From Diphasiastrum complanatum (lineage: Eukaryota > Streptophyta > Lycopodiopsida > Lycopodiales > Lycopodiaceae), in NCBI GenBank assembly GCA_029204225.1, contig CM055103.1:55613885-55677884 (forward strand): a stretch of 64,000 nucleotides of DNA, read 5' to 3'. The notes under the pieces are model-generated. The model did no database searches. It saw only the letters and a program-made list of their open reading frames with translations, and was not told the DNA's origin. This document shows positions 23,546-34,849 of the stretch, piece after piece (the stretch's first letter is position 1; every line of letters begins with the position of its first letter). A program made the translations under genes and the position numbers.

Positions 23546-23945
23546 GGGCCGCGTGCGAGATCCCATCCCCACCGCCTAGCCACCCGCCATCATTCCCCTT
23601 TGACCCCAAAAGGGTTGATACCAGGGGACAAGGGTACATTGTCTACAGTGAGCTTATATGTGGGTTATGTTATAGTCTCCATTTGCTTATGGGATGAATG
23701 CACTCTTTTTGGTGCCTTTCGGATGTAGCCGCTTTGTGCGTAGCTTGCATCCTCCAACACCCCCATAAAGCGAGCACAGGGCGAAGGAAACCCCCACTTG
23801 CTCGTTCAGGACCAAAACACTTGCTCCGATACCAACTCAGAGTCTTGACGGCAGCAAAGAGCGGTCTAATAGACGATGCGGCGCGTCGTGCGCGTCTGCG
23901 AGCCACGTGCGGGATCCCATCCCACTGCCTAGCCACCCGCCATAA
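23546..23945 (-). mobile_element. Candidate TRIM-like miniature LTR element, truncated at both ends
   Basis: On the minus strand, in order: a partial 5' LTR (23945-23835), a primer-binding site TGGTATCGGAGC (23834-23823; one base from the usual tRNA-Met site), only about 75 bases of internal sequence, a purine tract ATGGGGG (23766-23760), and a second LTR starting TGTTGGAGGATGC at 23759. A TATA box lies near 23660. A roughly 42-base block (GGCGGGTGGCTAGGC...GATGGGATC) occurs in both LTR portions, at 23550-23592 and 23904-23945, as expected of terminal repeats. There is no coding capacity. Terminal-repeat retrotransposons in miniature are known in plants; this family is not one I recognise. 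Confidence 0.5.
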
Positions 23946-24245
23946 GAGATCTTCCATAAATTTTCTAGGCTTAAATCTTGTAATTAGAGCGGCCTTAACC
24001 ACTTTCCAATTTGTATGTTCTGCTTCCTCTTGGTTATAAAACCAATCTTGAACAGCTCCAGTTAAGGCCATAGGGTATAACTGAAGTATATCTTGCGAAA
24101 AGACTTCGTCATAAACCCTACATGATTCAAAAAAGATTTGAAGAAATTTGATGGGATCAGATAACCCATTGTACTTTGGTATTTCTAAACGAGAAGACCT
24201 CCTAACAACAATTGGTGGTGGGTTCAATGGTCCTCCATTAGCCAT
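23946..24245 (-). pseudogene. Gypsy-type gag N-terminal fragment
   Basis: The minus-strand frame starts at 24245 with a Pro-rich leader (MANGGPLNPPPIVVRR). Typical retrotransposon gag follows: IPKYNGLSDPIKFLQIFFES, ALTGAVQDWFYNQEE and NWKVVKAALITRFKP. Homology stops at about 23946, where the miniature element begins, although the frame stays open by chance to 23670. It belongs to the element with primer site 25418 and LTR 25442-25923. The rest of gag and all of pol are missing. Confidence 0.8.
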
Positions 24246-25417
24246 AATTCCAAATTACGACAATCAGATAATGAGATTGGATCTAGATTTTTCAAACAAA
24301 ATCCTATCTCTGATCAGATCTATAAAATCTCTATCACTTGAAAAATAATCAGATTTCTGATTTTTGAAAAAAAGATCTTGATCAAGCTATGACACTTCTT
24401 TCTCAGAATCAGAATCGAACTGTAACATAATTGCTCAAAATTTTGACAAAGGCTAGATCTGGAAAATCATAACCTATAAATAGTACAAGCCTTCGGATTT
24501 CTCAACAAAGGGTCTTCAATACTATTTTGGATAAAAATCTCTGATCTGACTATTTTTAGACAAATTTGGTAAAATTGACCTTCGCCGAACTCATAGAGAG
24601 TAAATGTGACTAAGATAAAGCTAGGGTAGAATTGGCAAAGGTTCTGATAAACAAGCAGTACGGTTTTTGCAGCTTGACGAGGGTAAAAATAGGGATTTTT
24701 CAAGATCTTGGTAGGTTTCGACGAAGGTTACAAATGTAATACTGTTATTTTTTTTAAAAAAGAGTCTTTTTTTTGACAAAAATAGGTCAATATGAACTGA
24801 TAATTTGTAAAAAGTTGTTAAACTCTTCAAAAAATCACTAGCCACTAGATGAACAGTTACTTTGATCTTCTATGTTTAGAATTAACGTTCGCCGACCTGG
24901 CAGTAGATAGATCTGAATCACACCTATGCACAGTGAATCGGATGAAGGTTCTTTTTTTGTATTTTTTAAGGTTTTGAGTGTTTTTTGTTGTTTTCTGATT
25001 TTTTTTTTTATGTTTTTGCAAATCTGATGGGAAGGAATGTTCACCCTTTAAACTAAAGGTTTTGTGAGCAAAACTGAAGGTGCTTGCAACTCGGCGAACG
25101 TTTCCTGAAAGAGGATAAAAAGTTATTAGCTCTGATGACAATTTTGTTTCCTTTTCACCAAAATCTGACAGTTTTGACCGATTTTTGTTGTTTTTTCTGA
25201 TTTCTCAGATCCAGATGGATCTTAAGAATGGTGATCTGAATAGCTTCCCTTGCTCAACAATCAGATTAGATTTCAAACAAGAAGATCCACTCAAATCAAG
25301 CAAAATCACTCCAAATTTATCTCTAAAATGCAATTTTAACACTATTGATGCCAAGACAAGATGCCTAATGCAAGCTAACCATCAACCAAACATGTTGTAA
25401 ACTGAAAAATTGGTGTA
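24246..25417 (-). mobile_element. Long untranslated leader between primer site and gag
   Basis: About 1.2 kb between primer-binding site and gag start on the minus strand, rich in T/A homopolymer runs, with scattered CTGATC/TCAGAT words and no domain-bearing frame. Long leaders are usual in plant gypsy elements of this primer class. Confidence 0.55.
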
Positions 25418-25437
25418 GCTCCCCGGCAATGGCGCCA
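25418..25437 (-). other. Primer-binding site matching tRNA-Asp
   Basis: The minus strand reads TGGCGCCATTGCCGGGGAGC. This matches the complement of the 3' end of plant tRNA-Asp with few differences, the primer used by several Ty3/gypsy lineages. It lies four bases from the LTR end at 25442. Confidence 0.85.
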
Positions 25438-25441
25438 AAAT

Positions 25442-25923
25442 TGTAATGGGTTTATTTCCTATCCTAACCTCAACCCAAGATCCAAGCACTCAAGCATCAA
25501 GGAGATGAAGTTAGTTGTCACGCGTAGGTTCGATCCCGTGAGAGTGATATCATATCTTAGAATTCAGCATATCCACATCTAACTCTAACATCCATTAACA
25601 CTACATCCATTAACCCTAAGATCCAAAATAATAATAGCTTACTCTTTCTCTCTCTCCTCAAATTTAAAAAAGAGTGGAAACCCATTTCAGATTGGAGGGA
25701 ACCAATTTGAATTTTAATTTTTTGAACCAATTTTGGTGGGAGTCCCAACTTTATTCACTAACTTGACATTTAGGCCTGCGACATTAAAAGTCCCGCAAAA
25801 AGGCCTAAAGTCCTTTTATTAACTTGTAACTAATCAAATAACTATGTGATCATCGGGTTGGACTTACACACTCACTTATTAACTGGGGTTAGGGTTGCCT
25901 TGGGGTCCGCAAACCCTCCAACA
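25442..25923 (-). mobile_element. 5' LTR of the tRNA-Asp-primed gypsy element
   Basis: The minus strand starts TGTTGGAGGGTTTGC at 25923 and ends ATTACA at 25442, giving TG...CA borders. A related piece occurs at 52834-53027, sharing CACGCGTAGGTTCG and the ACTCTTTCTCTCTCTC block, which confirms a dispersed repeat. Confidence 0.7.
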
Positions 25924-26738
25924 AAATCGCACAATGTCACATGTAATGTGGCACATAACCATCACATGATATCATGTTTTGCATGTGCAAGCAACCACAA
26001 GCTCGTGCTGCCCATTTTTTAGGCCTTGGCAAGTGAGATGACTAACACCATTCTTTTGCAACCTAGCTAGTAAGTATTCAATGGAGTGATCCAAAGTGAT
26101 TGGCTTGCTTAAATCCTTGCCATAACATTGATCTATTTCTCTTAATTTGCTCTACAACATGAAATACAAGACATTGTCCCAAGCGTAAAAGTCTTTTATT
26201 ATATATTTTGCAACAAACTAACTAGATACTAGTAGTTTATGGACAACGTGTACAACTATATACATATCATGTCTCAAGACTTAGTACATCATCAAAAAGT
26301 AAAGTAAATGGCCTCAAAGACCAAGAAACAACAATAGCCTTAAAAAAACATTGTTAAATCCTGAAAATACATTAAGCTTTACAGATGGAATTTAGAAAAC
26401 ACATGAAGCTTTCCAGATGGAATTTTGGAAACACAAAATCTTAGAAAAATTATCCCTTCCGTGAGGCGTGTCTTATTTCGTTCATAAAAATGCTAAAAAT
26501 GATTTTACGTCATTGATTTGTGTTAGATTTTCGTGAGACACACAATGTACCTTAACGGATCCGCCAGTTCTAAGGGTATAACAACAAGTCTTCTCGTCGA
26601 GCCGCGGTGTCTCCAAACAACCATTATCTAGTTGGTGGATTCGCCCCACAAAATACACAAAATATTTTAACATGGTGGTTTGAGAGGCAAGGCCTGGTGA
26701 GGGGAAGAGAAAAAAAGGAAGGCGGGGGTAGAAGGAAA
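25924..26738. other. Intergenic upstream region of the DUF1218 gene
   Basis: No recognisable gene or repeat. A run of ATGGAATTT.. / ACACA.. short duplications near 26370-26440 is the only local structure. The proximal promoter of the next gene should lie here; I see no convincing TATA box. Confidence 0.5.
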
Positions 26739-26753
26739 GGGGGGGGGGGGGGG
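26739..26753 (+). repeat. Poly-G run (15 G)
   Basis: Fifteen consecutive G, preceded by other G blocks (GGCGGGGG, GGGGAAGAG), about 100 bases upstream of the DUF1218 start codon and probably in its promoter or 5' UTR. Able to form a G-quadruplex; also prone to sequencing error. Confidence 0.85.
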
Positions 26754-26855
26754 TGGTTAGAAAGAGACCTGTTTTGCTCTGCTTTTGGTTCAGTTTCTCG
26801 TTGTCTGTTATTTCAGCAGCGAGAAGATTAGGTCAGAGACGCCATAGCTGCAAAG

Positions 26856-29800
26856 ATGATGATGATGCAGGGTTCAGCTCTCCTGATCTGTGGATCGATA
26901 GCTCTGCTGGGCATCATTTCGGCAGCTCTTGGATTCGTGGCAGAAGCCACGCACATTCAGGTTTGTTTCAGTCTTCTTTCATTCATTTGGCAGACTCAGT
27001 GCTTTTGTCAATTTTGCGACCCTAAACTCCAATTCTTCGTCCTCAACCTGATTCAATTTCCCGAATAATCACTTCCGCAATGTTTAATTCACTTGCTTTA
27101 TGATTATTCCCGTTTTTTCCAACAGAATTGGCATTGAATTGGTTTTTCCATCTTTGCATAAGCTGTTTAATGTTCTTTTGATTCGATTTTTGAAAGCATG
27201 TATTTCCCGAATAATCACTTCCTCAATGGTTAATTCACTTGCTTTATGATTATTCCCGTTTTTTCCAACAGAATTGGCATTGAATTGGTTTTTCCATCTT
27301 TGCTAAAGCTGTTTAATGTTCTTTTGATTTGCTTTTTGAAAACATGTAGGTAAATTGTTGGAAGCCGCATGTGCCTCTATTCGAATCCAGCACAATGCAT
27401 AAAATGAATTAGATCCTTTTCTTAAGATCACCGATCTCTCTCTCCGCTGCTGATTATTGAATTTATATTCACCTGCTAAGATCGGGAATGTGCTATTGAG
27501 GAAAGACCAGTCGTATATATCATTGTGTTCAATATCTGGTGGTGTTTGCATTCTGTACCTACTCCCAGCATTTCATTTTATTTGCTGCTGCCGCTTTGAA
27601 GAGGGCCATTATCATGATTTGGTGCTATGGTAAATGCTAAAGCAAGGATGCAGGCCCGATGATCCTTGTAGTTTAAAGCAGAAATAGAAGACGCGTGCGA
27701 CAATGTGTTTCAGCTATTTGTGGTATACTAAATGAGAGGAACTTGACCTGCTTGCCGATAATTTTTTTGCACGTAACAATAACTTTACTATTTGCATCAT
27801 ATACAATCTTAGTCAACAAACAATGGGGATTACGATTCCCCTCAAAAGTTAAGCACCATTTGCATGCAAACCGATAGTAGAGTGACAAGATGAGGATTAT
27901 ACTGCTAGTTTGCCTAGAGGCCGCTACAGAAAGATCTGCAAGAAGTGCCGACTGCAAGACAATAGAGGTAAAGGAAAGTAGGGTTCACCATGAATTCCAA
28001 AGATCAAATCCACACTAGAAATAAGGTGAGAGTGGGAAACTAGTCTACCATCACACATGCTTGAAAAAATATTTTGCTCGTTAGGTATGAAATAAGATAT
28101 GCTAAATGCTTGAATTAAGCAAAGGGGATAGAAATGATGTACTTTCCTCTAGGCTAAGACAAGAGTTTTTTAATTCCACTTTTGCTAAGATAATCAACTG
28201 TTCTCAAGGACTGATGTGAATGTGAGCTAGACCCCTTGGCTTCTCTTTCCAAAAGTGGAAATATTTTACTTGTGAAGGACATTTGATGTTGAACATACCA
28301 GTAAATACTTAAATGATTGAGGGGGTTTCACTATTAATCTTACCTTTTCCGAGGTGATTAATTATGACTTTTGTTTCTAAATTAGGTTTGTCAAATCTGT
28401 AAATCAGCCGTCAACATATGGCGACACTTGCCCCATTTTGCTTGAAGTATGCAAAAATAGCTTCTAGCTTTCTCTTTTTACTTTCTTGTGATAGTTTATC
28501 CTTTTGCAGGCTGATCAGGTCAAAAATATTAACGGACAATGCATATATCCTAAAAGTCCTGCTTTAGTTTTGGGAGTTATTGCGGCATTCGCCATTCTAC
28601 TTGCACAAGTCCTTTCCAACTTAACGGGAGGATGTATATGTCGCAACAGAGGGCTAAATGGCACATACATGTCGAATTCTAGCAGATCAGTTGGCATTCT
28701 GTGTCTTGTCATGTCTTGGTGCGGCTTTTTATGCTACTATTCTTTCTGAATTTTGCTTTAATAAGGAATACCAAGGTTACCATTTCAATGCATTGGACCT
28801 TACTTAAAATGATTGCTAATAGTTGGATTTGTAGTTATAGAATGGTTCCAAGCATGTGTGTCAATGCTTATTTAGCATCAAATGAGAACTCTAAGGTGGT
28901 GTCTTTTCTTGCTTTATTAAAATTATCTATATCTTTTATTATTGTGACTATCTAACCCTTATATTTTCCTTTTTAGTGGTTATTTTTGTTTCCTTGTAGA
29001 TTATGGATTATGAGATGTAAATTGTCGTAATTTGCTAGGTTGGTGAGGTTTTCTTATGTCTTTTGGTTAGGTACTGAAAGAGGGGATATATTTTTCCTTT
29101 GTCAAGCATAGAGGTTACTGTATTTCAAATTTTTATATGAAGCAACGGCATTTTAACACTTTTCTTCTAGAATAGTTAGGGTTCTCATGTTGCTTTTGAA
29201 GTCCAAACACATTTCTTTTTAAAGATCACTTGATTAGGCAAGTAAAGCATAGCATAATGCTTATGCAGTTGGTAGTTAATAATTTTGTCCGCGGACTTCT
29301 AAATTTAACAATTGCACATCTCCATTTTGTTTCTCCTTTTTAAACCGTGAACTTAAAACTGCTGTACTCTCTGTTGTGCTAGTGGATGTGCAGAATGTTC
29401 TAAGTGACCTAGGGCAGAGTACTTATTCAATGGATAAAAGAATATCTTGAGTTTCTTTTATCAGGTCTCTAGCTACATCAATATTGTGATTATGCATTCC
29501 CTATGTAGGTTTAACTTGTGATACGGACAAGTGTGCATATCAACACATGGCACTAAAAGTGTTGATAATTCCAAACTAGCGTTCTGCATCACCTTAGGTG
29601 TGCTGTTATGTACTGACTCCTGAGCCAGTACACGACATTCCCTCCTCCCCAAAACTTCCTTCTCAAGGGAGCAATTTAGGATATTTCAATCCTAGGTTAA
29701 AGTTGTTTTTTTAATGCTAAGGTGATCTGCACTGGAGATGCAATGACATTTTTGTAGGATTTGGGCACTAATATTGTCTCAATCTAACGCGCACACTTTT

Positions 29801-30893
29801 CTATTCCAAGTAAGTAACACATTTTGAATGGATCAATTCCTCCCATCTCGATACATCATGGAGTCTTCCACTCCAAGGTCATCACTAGATCTAGAATTAC
29901 CTGATAGGACCTATTGCTAGATGTGATTGAAATACCATTGTTTGAATAAGATCTTGAAGGGAAAGATACAAATTGGATTGGATCTCTAAAAAGCATAGTT
30001 GATTAACCTCTCCTATCCGGCTCAAGTAATCAACATCACATTTTGACATATCCTTTTGGTACTTAACGTCAAATTAAAACTCTTGATTAAGTATTAACCA
30101 TCTGGCCTAACAACCTCTCAAGTCTTTGACATATGCACAAATATACTAAAGGGATTGTATACTTTACCTGTGGCTGCAATCTCCCCACTTTACATTTTCT
30201 TCTTTGATGTTTGTAATGGTTCAAGTCGAGTATGCACATATTGTTGGAACGTGCACTGTTATGAGATGTTTGAAAATGATGCAGCCTTCATCACTGGAGC
30301 TTTACTCTTAAGTCTTTATTACGTTCTGGAATGGGCAACTATAGTTCAAGTCAAGTATGCGCATATTTTTGGAACATGCACTACTTCTAGATTTTGCAAA
30401 ATTTTGATTGCCCTGCACAAGATTTACTGCTACTCTTTTATTACTGTGTAAAACCAAGTTTTCTTGCAGAATTGATTGCTTATCCCAGAATAATCTATTT
30501 TGATACTTCAGGATCACATTCTTCAACGCGTTCGTCTTGCTCCTGGCTGGAGCCAGTTTACAGATTCAAGACCAGATCACTCATTTCTGGTCTAACAGAG
30601 ATTGCTTGGTTGTGAAGCCGGGAGTTTTTGCAGGAGGAGCTATATTGGCACTTGCAACTGCTATCCTGGGAATTATCTATTATCTGATAACATGTGACAT
30701 AAAAAAGGCAACATATGTAGCTCCTCAGCCTGGTATTGCTTTTGGACAGACGTATGGATTTCAAAATGGTCCTCCTCTACCTCAAGGTTATCAGCATCAG
30801 CCGCCTTATTTTCAAAATCCTCAATATCCTCAGTTCACAAAAGCTCTGCAATACCCACCAGCCGTTAATTCCTCCTATGTTCAAGCCAAGTAG
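26856..30893 (+). CDS. DUF1218 family four-pass membrane protein, three exons
   Basis: Exons 26856-26960, 28510-28718 and 30512-30893 join in frame (105+209+382 bases, 231 residues). All junctions are GT-AG: ATTCAG/GTTTGT, TTTTGCAG/GCTGAT, TGTCTTG/GTGCGG, ACTTCAG/GATCAC. Four hydrophobic segments are seen: residues about 7-29, after YPKSP (about 50-70), around SVGILCLVMSWITFF (about 97-120), and GVFAGGAILALATAILGIIY (about 145-165). Family marks are AEATHIQ after the first segment, NGQCIYP, the Cys pair in LTGGCICRN, and DCLVVKPGVFAGGA. The tail is rich in Pro, Gln and Tyr. DUF1218 proteins are plant membrane proteins linked to cell-wall and vein patterning; the specific role here is inferred only. 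Of four successive ATGs the first is used. Introns are 1549 and 1793 bp. Confidence 0.9.
27056..27348 (+). repeat. Tandem duplication of 146 bp in intron 1 of the DUF1218 gene
   Basis: ATTTCCCGAATAATCACTTC starts at 27056 and again at 27202. The whole unit, through TTTTTGAAA(G/A)CATGTA, is repeated with only a handful of differences. Both copies lie inside the first intron; no effect on splicing is obvious. Confidence 0.85.
30218..30388 (+). repeat. Direct repeat in intron 2 of the DUF1218 gene
   Basis: GTTCAAGTC(G/A)AGTATGC(A/G)CATATT(G/T)TTGGAAC(G/A)TGCACT occurs at about 30219 and 30344, spaced 125 bases. The second copy is close to the exon 3 acceptor but contributes no coding sequence. 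Confidence 0.7.
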
Positions 30894-32530
30894 AGGTTAT
30901 GCTTCAAGGGGCAGCATGTAGAAGGAAGCTCACATTTTTTCTCACTATATGAATGTTAAACCTACAGCAAAGCAGCTTGCATTGGACGAGTAGGAATTTT
31001 TGACTGAATGCCAGTTTCTGATGTCTACAAGGTGCTTGATTTTGAACTTTACGTGTTAAATCTGCAGGGAAAGCTGAGCCCTAGCTTTCCAAGTTGTCCC
31101 TCACATCCATTTGTTGGATTGTGCTTCTTTGATCAGTGTGAGCTACTGAAGTCAAAGCCTGCCATTATACTTTTGTAGTTTGGTGCCTTTATGACAAAAC
31201 AGAAAAGATAAGATTGTCAAGTTCTTTAAGTCACAGCTGCAGAACATTCTTTATTCATTGGCTAAATGTCAGACCAATTGTTTCTGATGTTTTCTGATAT
31301 TTGCAGATTTTGTTGTCTAAACTTAAGAGTAAAAAAGGTAGAAATTTGCGCATTTTCTGAAAAGCAAGCAGCCACTCGGAAGGAAAAATGATGAGAAATT
31401 TTAGGATGTTTGCAAGAAAAGCTGCTTCTTGAGCATTAGTCAACAAAAATTTGCAAGATCACAATCACAGAAGCTATGAACTATTTGACGTATTTTGGTT
31501 TGGATGTAAACATTGAGGAATTTGTTTTATGTCAGATAATAGCAAACTCATCAAGTTGATTTGATGTAGAAGCCTTCTTCTGAATTAATTCAGGTCAAAA
31601 AGTTTACAGATTTTGCATCGTTGTCCTGTTCCTTTTTTCAGTGTCGGTAAACTAATTTTACATGTTCAACAAGTTGATTTATCGTAGAAAGTGATTCCTG
31701 AAATCTGTTTACAGCACATCTTATAGGCATTATAGGCATAGTTGCCTGTTCTGGAACGGAACACATTTCAGAACATTGTTCCAGAACGAGCCTTGAAAAA
31801 TAAATAAAGTTGTTTTTACTGTCAGATTTTTAGAGTCTTGCAGCTTGGGTTCATTAGGGTTCAAAACACTGCTGATCATTTTTAGGTGGGTATGGAACTA
31901 TGCAACAAAACAGTATGGAAGTTTGGAACTAAGCTGTGACACTATGGAACTAAGCTATGGTAAGCAGTAAAATCAGAAGCAGAAGTAATCAATGTGTTTA
32001 CAGTTTTTATTGGATATTTAAGCATGTTCTGCCCAGCACTGAATCAGTTTGAGTTTGTTGATGTACATAATTGTTTGCAAAAGGATCTTTCTTAGTATGG
32101 TTTGCTTATTGTTGCAGCTTATGCCTGAATTCTTTTTTAGTACATACTACTTCTTAGGTATTTTTGGATTTTTTTAAACATGTTCTGGACCAGTAAATTC
32201 TGGAACGTACATTTTGTTCCATTTTGGTTGGAATGGGTTTCTAAGATTATACGTAAAAGTACAATCCAATCGTTGGTCAACCTTAAGAGTGGTCTTTCTA
32301 GAGGCTTGTATTGGTAGTTTAGGTCATTCGGAAAGTTAAGACATATTACTTGTTCTAGAGACCTTAACCAGCAGTTCAAGTTATTTTTAAAGTGACATCC
32401 CACTCTAATAAAGTCATTGTAACTTTTTGGATGACCCTTACCACCATTGAAGGTTACTATGAGCTCATCGTAAGCCAAATCACCAATAAATGCTACTCGG
32501 AAAGTTGTTTCCCCACACATGTAAGGTACC
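30894..32530. other. 3' flank of the DUF1218 gene and intergenic DNA
   Basis: The first part is presumably 3' UTR; AATAAA-like strings are seen near 31800 but none is compelling. Short repeats of TGGAACTA and TCTGGAACG around 31750-31960. A minus-strand open frame at 32532-32137 has no motif I recognise. Confidence 0.45.
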
Positions 32531-33720
32531 AATTAAAATCTATGAATTTATAGCTCCGTAGTATTGAGGGAACTTTGCTCCTTGTGAAGTGATCAAAAGA
32601 TAAATCAGGTTCATGTCCGTGCCATAGCCAAGATGGATAAGAGTATTCTGGTCGCAAAGGACTATGCTCGAATCTTGATGTGTGTGCACAAGGGACATCT
32701 AAAAGCTTTGCCTTAATATTGTGAATATGTGGAAAATGAGAACTTAGAGAATGAAATTCAAATGTTACAGTCTTCTTGATGAGATTTCTATTGGAAAATC
32801 ATTAGGTTCTATTTTAACCTCTAAGCCTATGAAATCAATGTTAAACAATAACAGACCGAAAAAAATTGAAGCTTCAATTATTGATAACCAAGCCAGAGTC
32901 ATCTCCGAAGCAAGTCATTTCCAGATTAGAGGATGTTTTGTCTAAAGCAGACACATGAAGGCCATGTTAAAATTAAAAGTCACGACCTTTAGAAAATATT
33001 TCATGCAAACCGAGCATTGGAGAATCCAAAGGTCATAGTTTTTTATCAAATTATTCTAGAAAAGAATCCAGAATTCAATATTCAATTTGGAAAGAGATAA
33101 TAGATGCAACTCAAGATTCATCAGTAAAAGTTATGTGCATAGATTATAAAAAATTCTTGGTATCGAGTAAGTATTTCTCGATTGGAAAATAGACTTGGTT
33201 GTTAGTAACTGTAGTTCAGAACACACAATTTGAATGAAAAATCTAACGACTCCGAGAATGAAAGCTGAATTCTTATGGAATTAAGTAGAAATTAGTATAT
33301 CTAGATTCAATTCTAGATAGTAATGTAAAGTTTTTTGTAGTTAAAATTAGTTAGTAGTACAGTTTTGGCATGATTTTTGTCTTTAATTACCAGTTTCCAA
33401 AACATTGACCTAAATTTTTGGCTCATTCGAATGATTAAGAATTATTCATCATTCTTAAGAATTGCCACATTTTTTTTTACAATTTATGATATGCCAACCA
33501 TATATATCAAGAAAATTATGATTTGTGAATCATAATTCACTAGATTCTATAACTCATATTTAAAGGACAATGGAGTATATGTCCAACACACAAGTCAAGA
33601 AATATAAGAATCAATCAAAAACATTTTTCTCTAAGAAAAAATATTGTAGTACTACTAATATTTCACAAACCAGATTTTTAATAGATATATGAGTTATCCA
33701 AAGGAGGTTCTACTTGACTA
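32531..33720. mobile_element. Rearranged old retroelement relic in two orientations
   Basis: 33300-33470 matches the minus strand of 9200-9330 (blocks TTTTTTGTAGTTAAAATTAG, GTCTTTAATTACCAGTTT). 33480-33720 instead matches the + strand of about 9030-9200 (GGACAATGGAGTATATGTCC, AACATTTTTCTCTAAG). The two halves lie in opposite orientation, so the copy was inverted internally. No frame survives. Confidence 0.5.
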
Positions 33721-34064
33721 CTCAAAGCAGAAGTTTGGAAAAAGCTTGACAACATGGTAAAATTTTTAGAAAAAACTAGCAAAGTGTGCCCGTCATTGAC
33801 GGCCGGTGATTAGGATGGTGGCCGATGGTTTAGGAAGAAAGCCGATGGTCGTTGACGGGGGTGTGCCCACCGAAGGCAGACATATAGATGTGTGGGGGGT
33901 GTTTTGGATGGATTGTGGAGGGGGATATCACAGGTTTTAGTGGAGTGTGGGGTGCGTCAGGAACAGAATGTGGACCGAAGTCAAATGCGAACTGAAGTCA
34001 AATGGCGGGCCAAAGTCCAATGTGGCCATGGTTAGGTGTAGGGCTACCATGAGATTATAGTACT

Positions 34065-34070
<6 letters not shown>
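33721..34070. other. Intergenic with G-rich patches and a short imperfect repeat
   Basis: AAGTC(A/C)AATG recurs three times at 17-18 base spacing (about 33975-34022). GATGG/GGCCGATGG words recur near 33800-33850. No gene. Confidence 0.5.

Positions 34071-34144
<74 letters not shown>
34071..34144 (+). repeat. (GA)n microsatellite, 74 bp
   Basis: Uninterrupted GA dinucleotides directly followed by a perfect inverted repeat and a GC-rich island. Confidence 0.98.
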
Positions 34145-34145
<1 letters not shown>

Positions 34146-34147
<2 letters not shown>

Positions 34148-34175
34148 GGGGCCCAGCAGAAATATTGGGCCCCCA
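34146..34175. repeat. Perfect 10-bp inverted repeat (hairpin) next to the GA tract
   Basis: TGGGGGCCCA (34146-34155) and its exact reverse complement TGGGCCCCCA (34166-34175) flank a 10-base loop. Confidence 0.9.
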
Positions 34176-34189
34176 AAATGAAAAAAAAA

Positions 34190-34520
34190 TTCAAAGGTGG
34201 GAGGGGGCATGGGGTACAATGCCCACCGATCCCCCCTACCTCCGTCCTTTTCTCCCTCCCTCCCCCAGTACCCGCTCCCTCCCCTCGCTCTCCCACCCCC
34301 CGGACCGCTAGCCCGATTGGGGGTGTAGCGGCCCGGGGCCGCCATGGCACACACCCCCCTTCCCGGAAAGCGCGAGGGAGAAGGCGGGGGTTCCCTGGCA
34401 GCTCACGTGATGTGAGCCCGCAAGTCTGCAGGCGGGCAAGCGTGAGCCCGGGTCTCGGGCAGCGTGAGCTGCCCGTGACGATAGTAAGGATTCGGTAGTC
34501 GATTTAATCGACGGCTGGAT
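34190..34520. other. GC-rich island ending in a chain of adjacent hairpins
   Basis: Base composition is sharply more GC-rich than either flank. At 34401-34475 four stems follow one another: GCTCAC/GTGAGC (loop 5), GCCCGC/GCGGGC (loop 10), GCCCG/CGGGC (loop 5), and CGGGCAGC/GCTGCCCG with a 4-base loop (34456-34475). Both strands have open frames here but with biased Pro/Gly/Arg content only. I recognise neither rDNA nor a gene. Confidence 0.6.
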
Positions 34521-34849
34521 ACATCGATTGCCGCTTGTCATCTTTAGGTTATTTGGCCAGCTACCTATGATTAGGCTGCCTATATCTAATCTGGTTTTAC
34601 AACAAATTGCACAAAGCTAAGGACAAATAAACTTCTGATACAAATAGTTCATGTAAGCACATATATTTTGCTAGCATTACACAAACGTATAAGTCCTATG
34701 AACCTTAGAAGAAAATACAGTTGATACATGTAACGTTTTTGATCATATCCCTTGCTACAATAGCTAAAAAAATCAAACTTGCACGATCTCCAAAACAAAA
34801 GTACAAACCATGTCCTCAAAGGACCCTATCGGAGCATGAGCGAGCCATG

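Noticed and set aside
23670-24245. A single 191-residue gag protein
   Set aside because: Only 24245-23946 is gag-like; the rest is the miniature LTR element read through by chance, including its primer site.
28504-28955. Separate small proteins overlapping exon 2 of the DUF1218 gene
   Set aside because: They read through the exon 2 donor into intron; the three-exon model explains the coding part with correct phases.
32137-32532. 131-residue minus-strand protein
   Set aside because: No motif, AT-biased composition, and it lies in old repeat-derived DNA; likely a chance open frame.
34145-34498. Pro/Arg-rich protein in the GC island
   Set aside because: GC-rich DNA is open on both strands; no start context or domain.
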